Below, piece after piece: positions 54,762-62,106 of a stretch of DNA of 64,000 bases. Source of the stretch: SW-4-43-9 sp047617985 (lineage in GTDB: Archaea > Nanohalarchaeota > Nanosalinia > Nanosalinales > Nanosalinaceae); the NCBI GenBank assembly GCA_047617985.1, contig JBLGBS010000002.1, positions 19,507 through 83,506 of the forward strand, written 5' to 3'. Each line of letters starts with the position of its first letter. Position 1 is the first letter of the stretch. The notes below the pieces were generated by a model. It worked only from the letters and a program-made list of their open reading frames with translations. It was not told the origin of the DNA and did no database searches. The position numbers and the translations under genes are program-made.

Positions 54762-55168
54762 CGGATTCAATAGCCGATACCAGTATCGAAGAAGAAATAG
54801 CACAGGCAAACCCTGAAAACACCGATGTAATACAAGGTGAAGCCCCTGAAGGCGGTTCAAGCAGTACATCATGGCGAGACATTCTTTTGGCAGACGCACC
54901 ACAGGACGATGGGACTTATCAGAGCCATGCCCTCAACTGGGATAACGAGGAAAGCACCGGTAAAATAATCCGAGGATTTGAAGGAATAACCGGAAACCTC
55001 AACAAAGCCTTAATCCTGATCGGCATGGGTGTAATTCAGAAAGTAACCGAATACCAGGGAGGGGACGATTCAAAGGAATCGGGCGATTCCTTTAATCAAA
55101 ATTCTAAAGATCAAAGAAGCCTTAAAGAAGAAGATCTAGGAGCGGAGCTTGAAGGTGAAGAAATATGA
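54758..55168 (+). CDS. Acidic protein with one hydrophobic segment (136 aa)
   Basis: Disordered acidic N- and C-termini flank a central region IIRGFEGITGNLNKALILIGMGVIQKV that can be one membrane helix. It overlaps both neighbours by 4 bases, and its position directly before the ATPase suggests a membrane adaptor at the packaging vertex. No homologue recognised. Confidence 0.65.
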   Translation: MTDSIADTSIEEEIAQANPENTDVIQGEAPEGGSSSTSWRDILLADAPQDDGTYQSHALNWDNEESTGKIIRGFEGITGNLNKALILIGMGVIQKVTEYQGGDDSKESGDSFNQNSKDQRSLKEEDLGAELEGEEI

Positions 55169-55833
55169 AACAAGTCCAAAGAGCTAGAGACTTGAGACCG
55201 GATAAAAACTGTCTACACAAAGGTGTGTGGGCAGATTCCGGTGCAGGAAAAACCTACATGATGAACGAGGTACACAAAGACTGTCAAGTAGCCAGTATAA
55301 TGGTCGCACAGCCCAAAGACGAGGACGATTACGAGCTTTACGGTGAGAAAACAGAGAGTAAAGCCGACCTCAAAAAGAAACTGAAAGCCGGAAAAAAGAT
55401 TCACTTCAACCCGCCAAGCAACGGAAAACAGTTCTTAAAAGAGCTTAACGCCATTTACGAGGTAGCCAAAAAAGTCGATGTAGAGGTAGTTATTTTTGTC
55501 GATGAGGTTCACAGAGTCAGCCATATATCCACCAAACAAGACAGTTCAAACATGGCATTTGGTGATATGATGACGGACGGTAGAGGTCATGGAGTCCGGT
55601 TTATGATCGCCACACAGAGCCTTAACAGGTTCTCTAATAAGACTGGTCGTGTAGTGGTCGGTGCTTGTCAGGAACACATCTTTATGCAGATCAACGAGAT
55701 GGAAAAAGGGTTTTATGACTACTACAACTTCCCATGGCAAAAAATGAAAGACGAAATAAACCAAATCGCTTATGCCGGGATCAGGTACAGGAAAGGTCAA
55801 CCGCTTTCAGATCCTTTCAGATTGAAAACCTAG
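55165..55833 (+). CDS. HerA/FtsK-like genome-packaging-type ATPase (222 aa)
   Basis: A single P-loop domain with Walker A ADSGAGKT (residues 23-30), Walker B VVIFVDEVHR (Asp113, Glu114) and sensor IATQS (Gln151). The small size and lack of extra domains fit the packaging ATPases of membrane-containing icosahedral viruses (PRD1-adenovirus and sphaerolipovirus groups) better than chromosomal HerA or bacterial FtsK. It is the strongest virus-like marker in the element and is followed by the promoter of the structural-type genes. Confidence 0.85.
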   Translation: MKQVQRARDLRPDKNCLHKGVWADSGAGKTYMMNEVHKDCQVASIMVAQPKDEDDYELYGEKTESKADLKKKLKAGKKIHFNPPSNGKQFLKELNAIYEVAKKVDVEVVIFVDEVHRVSHISTKQDSSNMAFGDMMTDGRGHGVRFMIATQSLNRFSNKTGRVVVGACQEHIFMQINEMEKGFYDYYNFPWQKMKDEINQIAYAGIRYRKGQPLSDPFRLKT

Positions 55834-55840
55834 AAAAGAG

Positions 55841-55960
55841 AGGGGTCTAATTAGATCCCTCCCTCTAACTAGGGACATCTCCCTGAAATACCCTGCCTAA
55901 TTAGGGTACACCTATCCAACCCCTCTAAATAGACAGCCTCTAAAATAGGGTTTTAAGCTG
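55841..55960 (+). repeat. Cluster of CTAATTAG-type hairpins between ATPase and structural genes
   Basis: Three or four imperfect inverted repeats follow one another: GGGTCTAATTAGATCCC, CCCTCTAACTAGGG, CCCTGCCTAATTAGGG and the related CCCTCTAAATAG. They share a CTAATTAG-like centre and G/C arms. They could act as terminators, RNA-processing sites or a protein-binding array. Confidence 0.55.
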
Positions 55961-55968
55961 TTTATATA
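55961..55968 (+). promoter_or_regulatory. TATA box of the structural gene block
   Basis: TTTATATA is centred about 27 nt before the ATG at 55992, giving a near-leaderless start for the block that contains the candidate capsid genes. Confidence 0.6.
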
Positions 55969-55991
55969 CCGTCCAGCGTCCATAAAGATCT

Positions 55992-56201
55992 ATGACTAAA
56001 CTCGGCAACATCGAAACATCCGCCGATACTCCTTTTGGATCAGTTGACGCATCCGACCCTATTGGCTCAGGCTCAAGGGTTGTAGTTGGCGCACTGATGA
56101 CCGCCGTAGGCGTAGGCGGAGGAGTATGGGCATATAACCAGTTAAAATCTCTAGCAGGAACAGATTCCTTCAACATTCCCGGAGCAGGTGAACTTGGATA
56201 A
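55992..56201 (+). CDS. Small Gly-rich membrane protein (69 aa)
   Basis: A short polar N-terminus is followed by a single helix VVVGALMTAVGVGGGVWAYNQL and a short tail. Small glycine-rich single-helix proteins of this size are usual virion membrane proteins of archaeal viruses. The stop overlaps the next ATG (TAATG). Confidence 0.65.
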   Translation: MTKLGNIETSADTPFGSVDASDPIGSGSRVVVGALMTAVGVGGGVWAYNQLKSLAGTDSFNIPGAGELG

Positions 56202-56710
56202 TGGCAGTTCTCGTTGACAGAATGAGGTTCAAAGGGTACGATGTCGGCCCAGATGTTCTGGAAGAAAGCGAATTTGACGAACTTGAAACCGATGTCTCAC
56301 AGAACGACCTGACTACATTCGCAACACACGACCTTGAGAAAGACGAATTTGTAAGACTTGGACAGGGACAGGACAGAGGCCCTCAATACACTCGTGGACG
56401 TGTCTACATGTCGCTTGATGACGGTTCAGGAAACGAACCGGCAGACAGCACACAGATCAGGATTGTAGAGCTTTCCAGTCAGAACAATGTCACAAATGTT
56501 CTGTGGAAAGGGAAATACAGTCAGCTTTCATCTCCAGCAGGAGACGGAACAGAAAGAACACAGAGAATCCCGCTTCCAGAAGCTGGAAACAAGATCGTTT
56601 CCGAACCTTCCAAGATAGGAATCAGAGGACAGGCAGGAGGCAGTTCAGCTTATTCAGTCGATCTTTCAGCGTCAGACGTACAAATTGACGCAGTTACAGG
56701 GGAGCGGTAA
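56201..56710 (+). CDS. Candidate major capsid protein (169 aa)
   Basis: No membrane segment; alternating hydrophobic patterns with many short strands (RVYMSLDDG, TQIRIVELS, NVLWKGKY, AYSVDLSASDVQI), typical of a single beta-barrel. The size (169 aa) and position after the ATPase and a small membrane protein match the small jelly-roll capsid proteins (about 180 aa) of sphaerolipovirus-type viruses. It is preceded by a strong TATA and followed by a 58-base gap ending in a T-rich stretch, as expected for a highly expressed gene. Assignment is by context, not by homology. Confidence 0.5.
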   Translation: MAVLVDRMRFKGYDVGPDVLEESEFDELETDVSQNDLTTFATHDLEKDEFVRLGQGQDRGPQYTRGRVYMSLDDGSGNEPADSTQIRIVELSSQNNVTNVLWKGKYSQLSSPAGDGTERTQRIPLPEAGNKIVSEPSKIGIRGQAGGSSAYSVDLSASDVQIDAVTGER

Positions 56711-56768
56711 GCTCCTCTACATTTTTCCCTCTTTTTCCAATCCTAAATTATAATTTAACGGTGATACT

Positions 56769-57011
56769 ATGGGTAAACAAAAAATTCCAAGCGGAGAAAC
56801 CAAAAGAGTTATCGCAGAAACCGGTACATATACCTTAACGGTTACAGGTAATCATGTCCGGTTTTCAGGCTCTCAAACCTCTGCCAACAACGGTAGAGAA
56901 GTCAAAACACAAACAGAAGTCCAAGACCTAAAAGTTGAAAGTTCTGATAACGGTTTATTTGCTTTCAATCCTGGGCCTTCTGAAGCCACTGTGGAGGTTG
57001 CAGACGAATAA
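56769..57011 (+). CDS. Small beta-rich protein of the element (80 aa)
   Basis: Nearly all predicted strands: TKRVIAETGTYTLTVTGNHVRFSGS ... GLFAFNPGPSEATVEV. No cysteine or membrane helix. Overlaps the next start (TAATG). May be a minor capsid or spike-base protein. Confidence 0.65.
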   Translation: MGKQKIPSGETKRVIAETGTYTLTVTGNHVRFSGSQTSANNGREVKTQTEVQDLKVESSDNGLFAFNPGPSEATVEVADE

Positions 57012-57346
57012 TGGTATTATTTGGAAGTATAAACCGGCTTATACAGGAAACAGCTGATAGGGTTTTCCCTGATTACGCAGTAGATCAAGCCACAGCTTCA
57101 AGCAGTGATGATTATGTCAGCTTCAAACAGTCAAGTGTTCCAAGAGGTTCTAAAGTCTTGGTTTCCGCAGATGGCGGTAACACAGGATCTATTTATCTTG
57201 TAGAGGATCAAAATGGGGACAATACGACAGGTGCAAAGATTCCGCCTGGCGCAACACGCCAATATTCTTGGAGTGACCTAAGTATCGGTACTTTCTACAT
57301 TCCAAACTCTGGAGACACCGTTTATGGAGAAACGGAGAGTGAATAA
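57011..57346 (+). CDS. Beta-rich protein of the element (111 aa)
   Basis: An N-terminal helix (about 1-20, GSINRLIQETADRVF) and then a compact beta domain: PRGSKVLVSADGG, GSIYLVEDQNGD, PPGATRQYSW and GTFYIPNSGDTVY. The strand pattern resembles the neighbouring 80-aa protein and single-barrel virion proteins. Possible second capsid or spike component; unassigned. Confidence 0.65.
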   Translation: MVLFGSINRLIQETADRVFPDYAVDQATASSSDDYVSFKQSSVPRGSKVLVSADGGNTGSIYLVEDQNGDNTTGAKIPPGATRQYSWSDLSIGTFYIPNSGDTVYGETESE

Positions 57347-57349
57347 AGA

Positions 57350-57910
57350 ATGGTGGCAGGATCAAACCCAGGAGGAAACCCGATAGATGGAGAAAGCATT
57401 TCTAAAAACCTAGATGGAGAAATACAGGTTGAGAAGCCTTCAGATGTGGTTTTAGGTGATTTTGAAAGTGGTTATGGAGATTGGTCAACTAATCTTAGTA
57501 CTGGTGGAGGGAGCAGCAACATTTCAAGCAATCAAAGCCATCTTGGAAGCCAATCAGTTTATCTTGAGGAATTTGGTTCTGGAAACATCTCAAGATCAAG
57601 TAATATAAATAGAGATTTTGATGCTTCAAATCAAGATACTCTGAAAGTCTATGTTTATGTAACTCAAGTAGATGGTGGAAACGACATTAAGGTAAATTTA
57701 GACAACACTACAGAAATCCAGGATTCTAGCATCTCAACAAATACTTGGATTGAGTATGAGATAGATGTATCCGGGTATTCTGGTACAACTTCTTTAGAAA
57801 TCGTGTTTAGCGACACCTCAAGCAGTTCAGGAAACACCATTAAAGGATATATAGACGATGTAAGGCTTACAAAACCAAGTTTAACGAAATTTAACGGTGC
57901 TGGTAACTGA
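57350..57910 (+). CDS. Carbohydrate-binding-module-like protein, candidate spike (186 aa)
   Basis: After a disordered Gly/Asn-rich start, residues ~35-175 follow the CBM/concanavalin-like pattern: FESGYGDWSTNLSTG, SHLGSQSVYLEEFGSG, TLKVYVYVTQVDGGNDIKVNL, WIEYEIDVSGYSG and GYIDDVRLTKP. Such domains bind glycans. A receptor-binding spike that recognises the glycosylated host envelope is a reasonable inference. Overlaps the next ATG (TGATG). Confidence 0.68.
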   Translation: MVAGSNPGGNPIDGESISKNLDGEIQVEKPSDVVLGDFESGYGDWSTNLSTGGGSSNISSNQSHLGSQSVYLEEFGSGNISRSSNINRDFDASNQDTLKVYVYVTQVDGGNDIKVNLDNTTEIQDSSISTNTWIEYEIDVSGYSGTTSLEIVFSDTSSSSGNTIKGYIDDVRLTKPSLTKFNGAGN

Positions 57911-58122
57911 TGAACAAGATTAAGGTTGACGGTACGACTAAAGAAGTTCAAGAAGAAGGCGAAACCATTTGGTTAGATGAAGATTACATTCAAAGACCTA
58001 AAATAAGTGATCAAAGCCGGAAAGAACTTGTTAACGCCATCGAAAACCAGAACTGGGAATCTGCCTTCAAACAAACATTCGAAATTATGACAGGTCAAAC
58101 CGTTGAGGAGGCTAAAAACTGA
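57910..58122 (+). CDS. Small protein of the element (70 aa)
   Basis: A beta hairpin (IKVDGTTKEVQEEGETIWLDEDY) followed by two helices (RKELVNAIENQNWESAFKQTFEIM). No family recognised. Start and stop overlap both neighbours, which supports translation. Confidence 0.62.
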   Translation: MNKIKVDGTTKEVQEEGETIWLDEDYIQRPKISDQSRKELVNAIENQNWESAFKQTFEIMTGQTVEEAKN

Positions 58123-58832
58123 TGGCGAATGATTTTAATGAAATAGGTCGGCAGGTCGCAAATCAGTTGAAGCAGGGGAAAACCAGTTTTTTTCCTTTAA
58201 CTCTTGAAAGCGATGCATTTGAGGTCAGCCAACTATTAAGAGATCAAATACCTGTGGAAGCTAGACGTTTTTTTCAGGATAACGAGCAAATAGAGGAAAC
58301 TAGGCAGAAATTTGGTTTCTCAAAAGACGACTATGGCAGTCTCCAAAATGTGCTTGAAAACCAGTTTGACGGCAAAAAATTCAGTTTTTACAGTCAAGGA
58401 GAAAGAATTTTTTCTTCAAAACTGAATGTTAGGGAGAGAGCTTCAAGCGGAGCTATGAGCGAAGGCTTGAACACTTTTCTTGATTTTGAAAAATTCGGTT
58501 ATAATTCGGGGCTGGATGATCTTCTGAAGGCTACTGATCTCCCTAAACCAAGTAATATCGGGAAAAATGGTTTACCGGCGTTAAAAAGACGTTTTGAAGC
58601 TGGAAAAGACTTAAATCAGGATCTTGATGATGTTTCTACTATTTCAGATTTTTTCAGGGCGTACGGTATCAGAGAAATAACTATTAAGCCTTATGAAAAA
58701 GTGAAAGAGAAAACCAAGGAGACAGTTGAGAAAACTGTAAAAAATGATGATATGAGCCAAAATTCTAAACTTGGAATCGGTTTAATAGCGGTTCCAATAG
58801 CGGTTTACGGACTTTACAAGGTGTTTATGTGA
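58122..58832 (+). CDS. Element protein with C-terminal membrane helix (236 aa)
   Basis: A mixed alpha/beta body of about 190 residues, a Lys/Glu coiled segment (YEKVKEKTKETVEKTV) and a final helix LGIGLIAVPIAVYGLYKVF. The layout suggests a virion membrane-anchored protein with the body on one side. The last bases overlap the next GTG start. Confidence 0.68.
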   Translation: MANDFNEIGRQVANQLKQGKTSFFPLTLESDAFEVSQLLRDQIPVEARRFFQDNEQIEETRQKFGFSKDDYGSLQNVLENQFDGKKFSFYSQGERIFSSKLNVRERASSGAMSEGLNTFLDFEKFGYNSGLDDLLKATDLPKPSNIGKNGLPALKRRFEAGKDLNQDLDDVSTISDFFRAYGIREITIKPYEKVKEKTKETVEKTVKNDDMSQNSKLGIGLIAVPIAVYGLYKVFM

Positions 58833-59428
58833 TAAGTAAAACTCCGATTCTCGACAGGTTTACGAAAAACCAAAATCAAGGACAGTTCCAGGTAACTGAT
58901 CACGAGGTCAGCAATAAAACATACGGTGAATGGATAGAAGATAATCCGGCTTTAGGGCCTTTAGAACAGGTTAAAAGGGATATGATACCGGATAAATACA
59001 AGGATGTTTCCTTGGAGAAAGTTAAGGAGAAAGCCAATCCGATTAAAGCACTTGAAGATCAGACCGGAACTGATTTTTCAGAGCTTCCAGACCCGGATAA
59101 TGGTGATGGAAATGTCTCACAGTCATTAAAAGACTTGATTAACCCGGTTCCAGGGCTGGAAGGCGGAATTGAAGATATAGATAACATAGGAAACGAAGTC
59201 ACCGGTAGAATCGGACAAATAGGAGATAGTGGTGGAGAAAGTATTCAAGGAATCACTGATACGGTTGGAAAAGGTGCTGAAGCAGTTACAAACCCGGGAA
59301 GTTTGCTTCCAAGTAGTCTGCTTTCAGGTGTGCAACCTGAAATAAGTCTGGATCTAGGGCTTGGAAAAATCGCTAAATACGGTGTGTTAACCGCTCTAGG
59401 TTACATCGTTGTCAAAGAGGTGCTGTAA
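58829..59428 (+). CDS. Element protein with C-terminal membrane helix (199 aa)
   Basis: Starts with GTG within the previous stop. Helical and Gly/Asp-rich body with a GQIGDSGGESIQGITDTVGKG segment, then a C-terminal helix KYGVLTALGYIVVKEVL. Together with the previous gene it may form a pair of membrane-anchored virion proteins. Confidence 0.65.
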   Translation: MISKTPILDRFTKNQNQGQFQVTDHEVSNKTYGEWIEDNPALGPLEQVKRDMIPDKYKDVSLEKVKEKANPIKALEDQTGTDFSELPDPDNGDGNVSQSLKDLINPVPGLEGGIEDIDNIGNEVTGRIGQIGDSGGESIQGITDTVGKGAEAVTNPGSLLPSSLLSGVQPEISLDLGLGKIAKYGVLTALGYIVVKEVL

Positions 59429-59575
59429 ATGGGTTTAGCAGAACTTCTGATAAAAATAGGTATTTCCGTAGTCGCCGTAGTCTTTCTTATAGCGCCTGAG
59501 GGAGCTTCTTCTGTTTTTGGACTAGCGACTTTAGGCGCTCTGTGGGGTTACAGCTTTTTACCAGGTGATGAGTAA
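59429..59575 (+). CDS. Tiny membrane protein (48 aa)
   Basis: ATG directly after the previous stop; the frame reads MGLAELLIKIGISVVAVVFLIAP... with two short hydrophobic helices and ends GYSFLPGDE. It is flush between neighbouring genes and shares their spacing, so I consider it real. Confidence 0.6.
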   Translation: MGLAELLIKIGISVVAVVFLIAPEGASSVFGLATLGALWGYSFLPGDE

Positions 59576-59698
59576 GTGGCTGTGGACTGGACTCCTCTAA
59601 TCGTCTTTTTCCTTACAGTTACCTCCAGTATCAACGCATGGGAGCTTAGAGAAATCCACAAACTCAGGATCGAAATGCAGAGCGTGAAAAACCAGTGA
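59576..59698 (+). CDS. Tiny membrane protein (40 aa)
   Basis: GTG start immediately after the preceding TAA. One helix (DWTPLIVFFLTVTSSINAW) and a charged helical tail ELREIHKLRIEMQ. The stop overlaps the next GTG (GTGA). Size and topology resemble holin-like or virion membrane peptides; unassigned. Confidence 0.55.
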   Translation: MAVDWTPLIVFFLTVTSSINAWELREIHKLRIEMQSVKNQ

Positions 59699-60000
59699 AA
59701 GTTACAGAAAAAATACCTGATAAACCGGTTAAAGGCAACTATTTCACCCGATTCAAGAATTTCCTGAAAGAAAAATTCGGTATAAGCATCCCTGAATGGC
59801 ACAGCATAGTAATAGGAGCAGGGACAGCACTTGTCGCAGGGCCTAGCCTGTTCGCAGTAGTTCTAACAACTGCTTTAGGACTGAAAAAGAAAGTCGGACA
59901 TCTCTACGATTTGAAAAAGGAAACCGGTTACGGTATCACAAGTTTTCTACTTGTAGAATATGGAACGGAGGCGGTTTTATCTCTACTCACGATGATCTAG
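59695..60000 (+). CDS. Membrane protein of the element (101 aa)
   Basis: Basic N-terminus followed by two hydrophobic segments (about 40-62 and 83-100) separated by KKKVGHLYDLKKETGYG. GTG start overlapping the preceding stop. Function unknown. Confidence 0.65.
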   Translation: MKVTEKIPDKPVKGNYFTRFKNFLKEKFGISIPEWHSIVIGAGTALVAGPSLFAVVLTTALGLKKKVGHLYDLKKETGYGITSFLLVEYGTEAVLSLLTMI

Positions 60001-60206
60001 ATTTTGAAGGCATAGAAGAAATCCTAGAGAACCCGGCAGAGATTGAAGAACCGGAAAGAAGGCAGATAATGGAAAGAATAGACCGTTTCTATTCTCAAGC
60101 CCGGGAATATGACGATATAGCGAAAAAGAAGGATTGTTTAGAGTGGGCTTATGAGGAGAAAAAACGGTACGAGTGGGAATTAGGTGTTTTATATGAGCAT
60201 GAATAA
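59979..60206 (+). CDS. Acidic helical protein, start codon uncertain (up to 75 aa)
   Basis: An open frame runs through to TAA at 60206 with typical coding character (DFEGIEEILENP ... YEEKKRYEWELGVLYEHE). I find no in-frame ATG, GTG or TTG in the upstream part. The only ATG is at 60069 (45 aa). An ATC at 59979 lies 7 nt after GGAGG and would include the whole acidic region, as with the surface gene at 20974. The end overlaps the next gene by 8 bases. Confidence 0.5.
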   Translation: MSTHDDLDFEGIEEILENPAEIEEPERRQIMERIDRFYSQAREYDDIAKKKDCLEWAYEEKKRYEWELGVLYEHE

Positions 60207-60609
60207 AGAATTGCAGAAACATGTAATCCAGAAAAAATTCAAGAACACCGACATAAGAGATTTTGATATTGAAGCACATATTGACAGTTCTCTTACTCTG
60301 CCTGAAAACATCGAGAACCTTGTAGATAAGGGTTATCTGCCTAGTGAAAGACCTGATAATTCTGCCAAAGTTAAAGAGCAGGTTATAGCAACTCAGAAAG
60401 ATCAAGCTATTGAAATGTTGAGAGAAGAAGATGTTTTCACAGAAAAAGGTGCAGAGACGGATGGCGGGATAACCGCCGAAAACACTTTATACCCGCCTCT
60501 TACAGAGGAAGAATTTGCTTTATGGCTTCAAAACCCTAAAGGCTACGATATTGACGGTGTAGACACCGAAGACGACCTTCTAGAGACTAAGCTAGGGTTT
60601 GACTTCTAA
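60199..60609 (+). CDS. Element protein with FDIEAHIDSSLT motif (136 aa)
   Basis: Starts at ATG 60199, overlapping the preceding stop by 8 bases (a GTG at 60184 is possible). N-terminal ~50 residues contain FDIEAHIDSSLTLPENIENL, similar in order to FKAYVDSNLTTRENWQNI in the - strand protein at 61018, so the two share a small domain. The rest is acidic. Last gene of the rightward block; converges on the leftward block by 4 bases. Confidence 0.68.
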   Translation: MNKELQKHVIQKKFKNTDIRDFDIEAHIDSSLTLPENIENLVDKGYLPSERPDNSAKVKEQVIATQKDQAIEMLREEDVFTEKGAETDGGITAENTLYPPLTEEEFALWLQNPKGYDIDGVDTEDDLLETKLGFDF

Positions 60610-60797
60610 AGATCAAACTTTCTTTCTATCTCTCTTACTTCTTCCTTTTTTTCTTCCTGTATCTTGTCAAACTTCTTGGCTTTCTCTAAAGCTCTAGAAA
60701 ATATTTTACTTACTCCTAGATTCTCCCACTCTAATTCTTCGATGTTTGACTTATCTGTCTTTCCTACATGGATTGAAGTGCTTCCAGTATCAATCAT
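60606..60797 (-). CDS. Small helical protein of the leftward block (63 aa)
   Basis: Charged, largely helical (FSRALEKAKKFDKIQEEKKEEVREIERKF). The start overlaps the stop of the next gene by 8 bases. No family recognised. Confidence 0.55.
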   Translation of the reverse strand: MIDTGSTSIHVGKTDKSNIEELEWENLGVSKIFSRALEKAKKFDKIQEEKKEEVREIERKFDL

Positions 60798-61005
60798 TTG
60801 TGTTTTTCACCTCCATTTTTTCTGGTAGGGTAACGGGTTTTCGAGAAACTTCCTCACCTGAATCATCGTATATAACCACATAAAAGGCCGGTTTTGGCTT
60901 AGGTAATTCTTGATTTCTTGGAAAAGAGGGAGGATTAAACCACCATTCTGGTAGGTTAAAATCTGGAAACCTATTAGAGTTTCCGTTTCCCCTAATCTGT
61001 ATCAC
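60790..61005 (-). CDS. Pro/Asn-rich small protein (71 aa)
   Basis: GTG start with GAGGGGTG upstream. A Pro-rich first half (FNLPEWWFNPPSFPRNQELPKPKPA) precedes a short beta region FYVVIYDDSGEEVSRKPVTL. It lies 12 bases after the previous gene. Unassigned. Confidence 0.55.
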   Translation of the reverse strand: MIQIRGNGNSNRFPDFNLPEWWFNPPSFPRNQELPKPKPAFYVVIYDDSGEEVSRKPVTLPEKMEVKNTND

Positions 61006-61017
61006 CCCTCATGTTGC

Positions 61018-61281
61018 TCATGCAGTTTGCTTCAACTCCTGTAATTCTAATTCAAGATTTTCAACCCTCTGAGCAAGGTGTTTAACTTTCTGTTCCATGA
61101 ATTGAAGCTCGCCGGTCATATCGTTGTTAAGACCGTACTGGTCTTTGATGTTCTGCCAGTTCTCACGAGTGGTTAAATTACTGTCAACATAAGCCTTGAA
61201 GTCTATTTTATCCTGCGCTATATCGTACTGAGGGACTAAACAGTTTTTGAAAAAGGCTATTTGTTGATCCTTAGATTTCAT
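61018..61281 (-). CDS. Element protein with FKAYVDSNLT motif (87 aa)
   Basis: N-terminal half has IDFKAYVDSNLTTRENWQNIKDQYG, the same order as in the 136-aa protein at 60199. The C-terminal half is a coiled coil (MEQKVKHLAQRVENLELELQELK). ATG overlaps the zinc-ribbon stop (ATGA). May oligomerise through the coiled coil. Confidence 0.65.
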   Translation of the reverse strand: MKSKDQQIAFFKNCLVPQYDIAQDKIDFKAYVDSNLTTRENWQNIKDQYGLNNDMTGELQFMEQKVKHLAQRVENLELELQELKQTA

Positions 61282-61415
61282 TCTGCCACCTCTTTGTCTG
61301 CTCTTACCAGCTCGCCACCGCAGGTGCAGATCGGAGCATCATTCGGGTGCTGATAAACAAGATTTTCACAGACTACGCATTTGTAGAACCGGTTCTGACC
61401 CTTCATATTAACCAT
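61278..61415 (-). CDS. Zinc-ribbon mini-protein (45 aa)
   Basis: Frame MVNMKGQNRFYKCVVCENLVYQ...ICTCGGELVRADKEVAE with Cys-x2-Cys and Cys-x-Cys pairs, a classical zinc-ribbon pattern. The stop overlaps the next ATG and the start lies just after the next upstream stop, so it is part of the coupled array. Confidence 0.65.
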   Translation of the reverse strand: MVNMKGQNRFYKCVVCENLVYQHPNDAPICTCGGELVRADKEVAE

Positions 61416-61416
61416 A

Positions 61417-61527
61417 CTACTCGGTCACCTCTAGAGGGATTCTTAAACTACAAACTGGGCAATTTAAAGCTACTAAGGTATCGTAGACAATTCCGCATTT
61501 GTAACAAGTTTCGTAACTATGCTTCAT
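61417..61527 (-). CDS. Zinc-ribbon mini-protein (36 aa)
   Basis: Frame MKHSYETCYKCGIVYDTLVALNCPVC... with two Cys-x2-Cys pairs, again a zinc ribbon. ATG overlaps the stop of the ribbon-helix-helix gene (ATGA). Its partner at 61278 follows after one base. Confidence 0.62.
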   Translation of the reverse strand: MKHSYETCYKCGIVYDTLVALNCPVCSLRIPLEVTE

Positions 61528-62003
61528 TCTGCCACCTCTTCCCACAGCTCTTCTTTGTCTATCCCTGTACGCTGTTCCCATTTATCAGGTATATCATCCG
61601 GCTTTTCACAGAAATTCTTAAGCGGTACTTTCCGTTCTTTACCGCTGTCAGGGTCTTTCACAACTTCACCTTGGTTGTATGCTTCCTCAAATTCTTCTAG
61701 GTTGGCTTCTTTCTCCTGTTTTTCACGTCCTAATCTTTCCAGCGATGATTTAGTTGCGCTTAACTCGCTTTCAACGCTTCCAAGTTCTTTTTGAAGCTCT
61801 TCTATTTCTTCTTGTAACTCATTTCTCTCTTCCTCTAGTTCCTGCTGTTTCCTGAGAAGAAGTTCTTTGTCTTCTACCTGAGTAACATCGAGATCTGCTT
61901 CAAGTAGCTCGGTAATCCTCTCACTCGCATTATCGTACGTACGTTTTGCTTGTTCCCACGTACGGGCATCTATTGATAGAGTAGCTTTCGCCTTCACGCT
62001 CAT
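61524..62003 (-). CDS. Ribbon-helix-helix-like DNA-binding coiled-coil protein (159 aa)
   Basis: Residues 1-40 (VKAKATLSIDARTWEQAKRTYDNASERITELLEADLDV) fit the strand-helix-helix of RHH repressors, followed by a coiled coil (50-110) and a short C-terminal part. The region immediately upstream is packed with CGTACG repeats, and its own 5' coding part contains two more CGTACG clusters (61928-61970). It is a good candidate for the protein that binds them, giving autoregulation or origin control. Confidence 0.72.
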   Translation of the reverse strand: MSVKAKATLSIDARTWEQAKRTYDNASERITELLEADLDVTQVEDKELLLRKQQELEEERNELQEEIEELQKELGSVESELSATKSSLERLGREKQEKEANLEEFEEAYNQGEVVKDPDSGKERKVPLKNFCEKPDDIPDKWEQRTGIDKEELWEEVAE

Positions 62004-62051
62004 TTATAAACCACCCTTCGCTGAAAAAATCGGAACTTCTCTACCCCCGAA

Positions 62052-62106
62052 GTACGTACGTAAGACGTATACGTACTACGTACAAGGTATACGTACGTAC
62101 GTATAC
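62052..62106 (+). repeat. CGTACG/GTAC iteron region with 20-bp perfect palindrome
   Basis: The stretch reads as repeated GTACGTACGT, ACGTATACGTAC, ACGTAC and then GTATACGTACGTACGTATAC (62087-62106), a perfect 20-bp palindrome. It lies 45-105 bases upstream of the ribbon-helix-helix gene start. Candidate operator or replication origin. Confidence 0.85.

Noticed and set aside
62041..62106. CRISPR array
   Set aside because: Repeats are contiguous variants of GTAC without regular spacers and there are no cas genes in the window.
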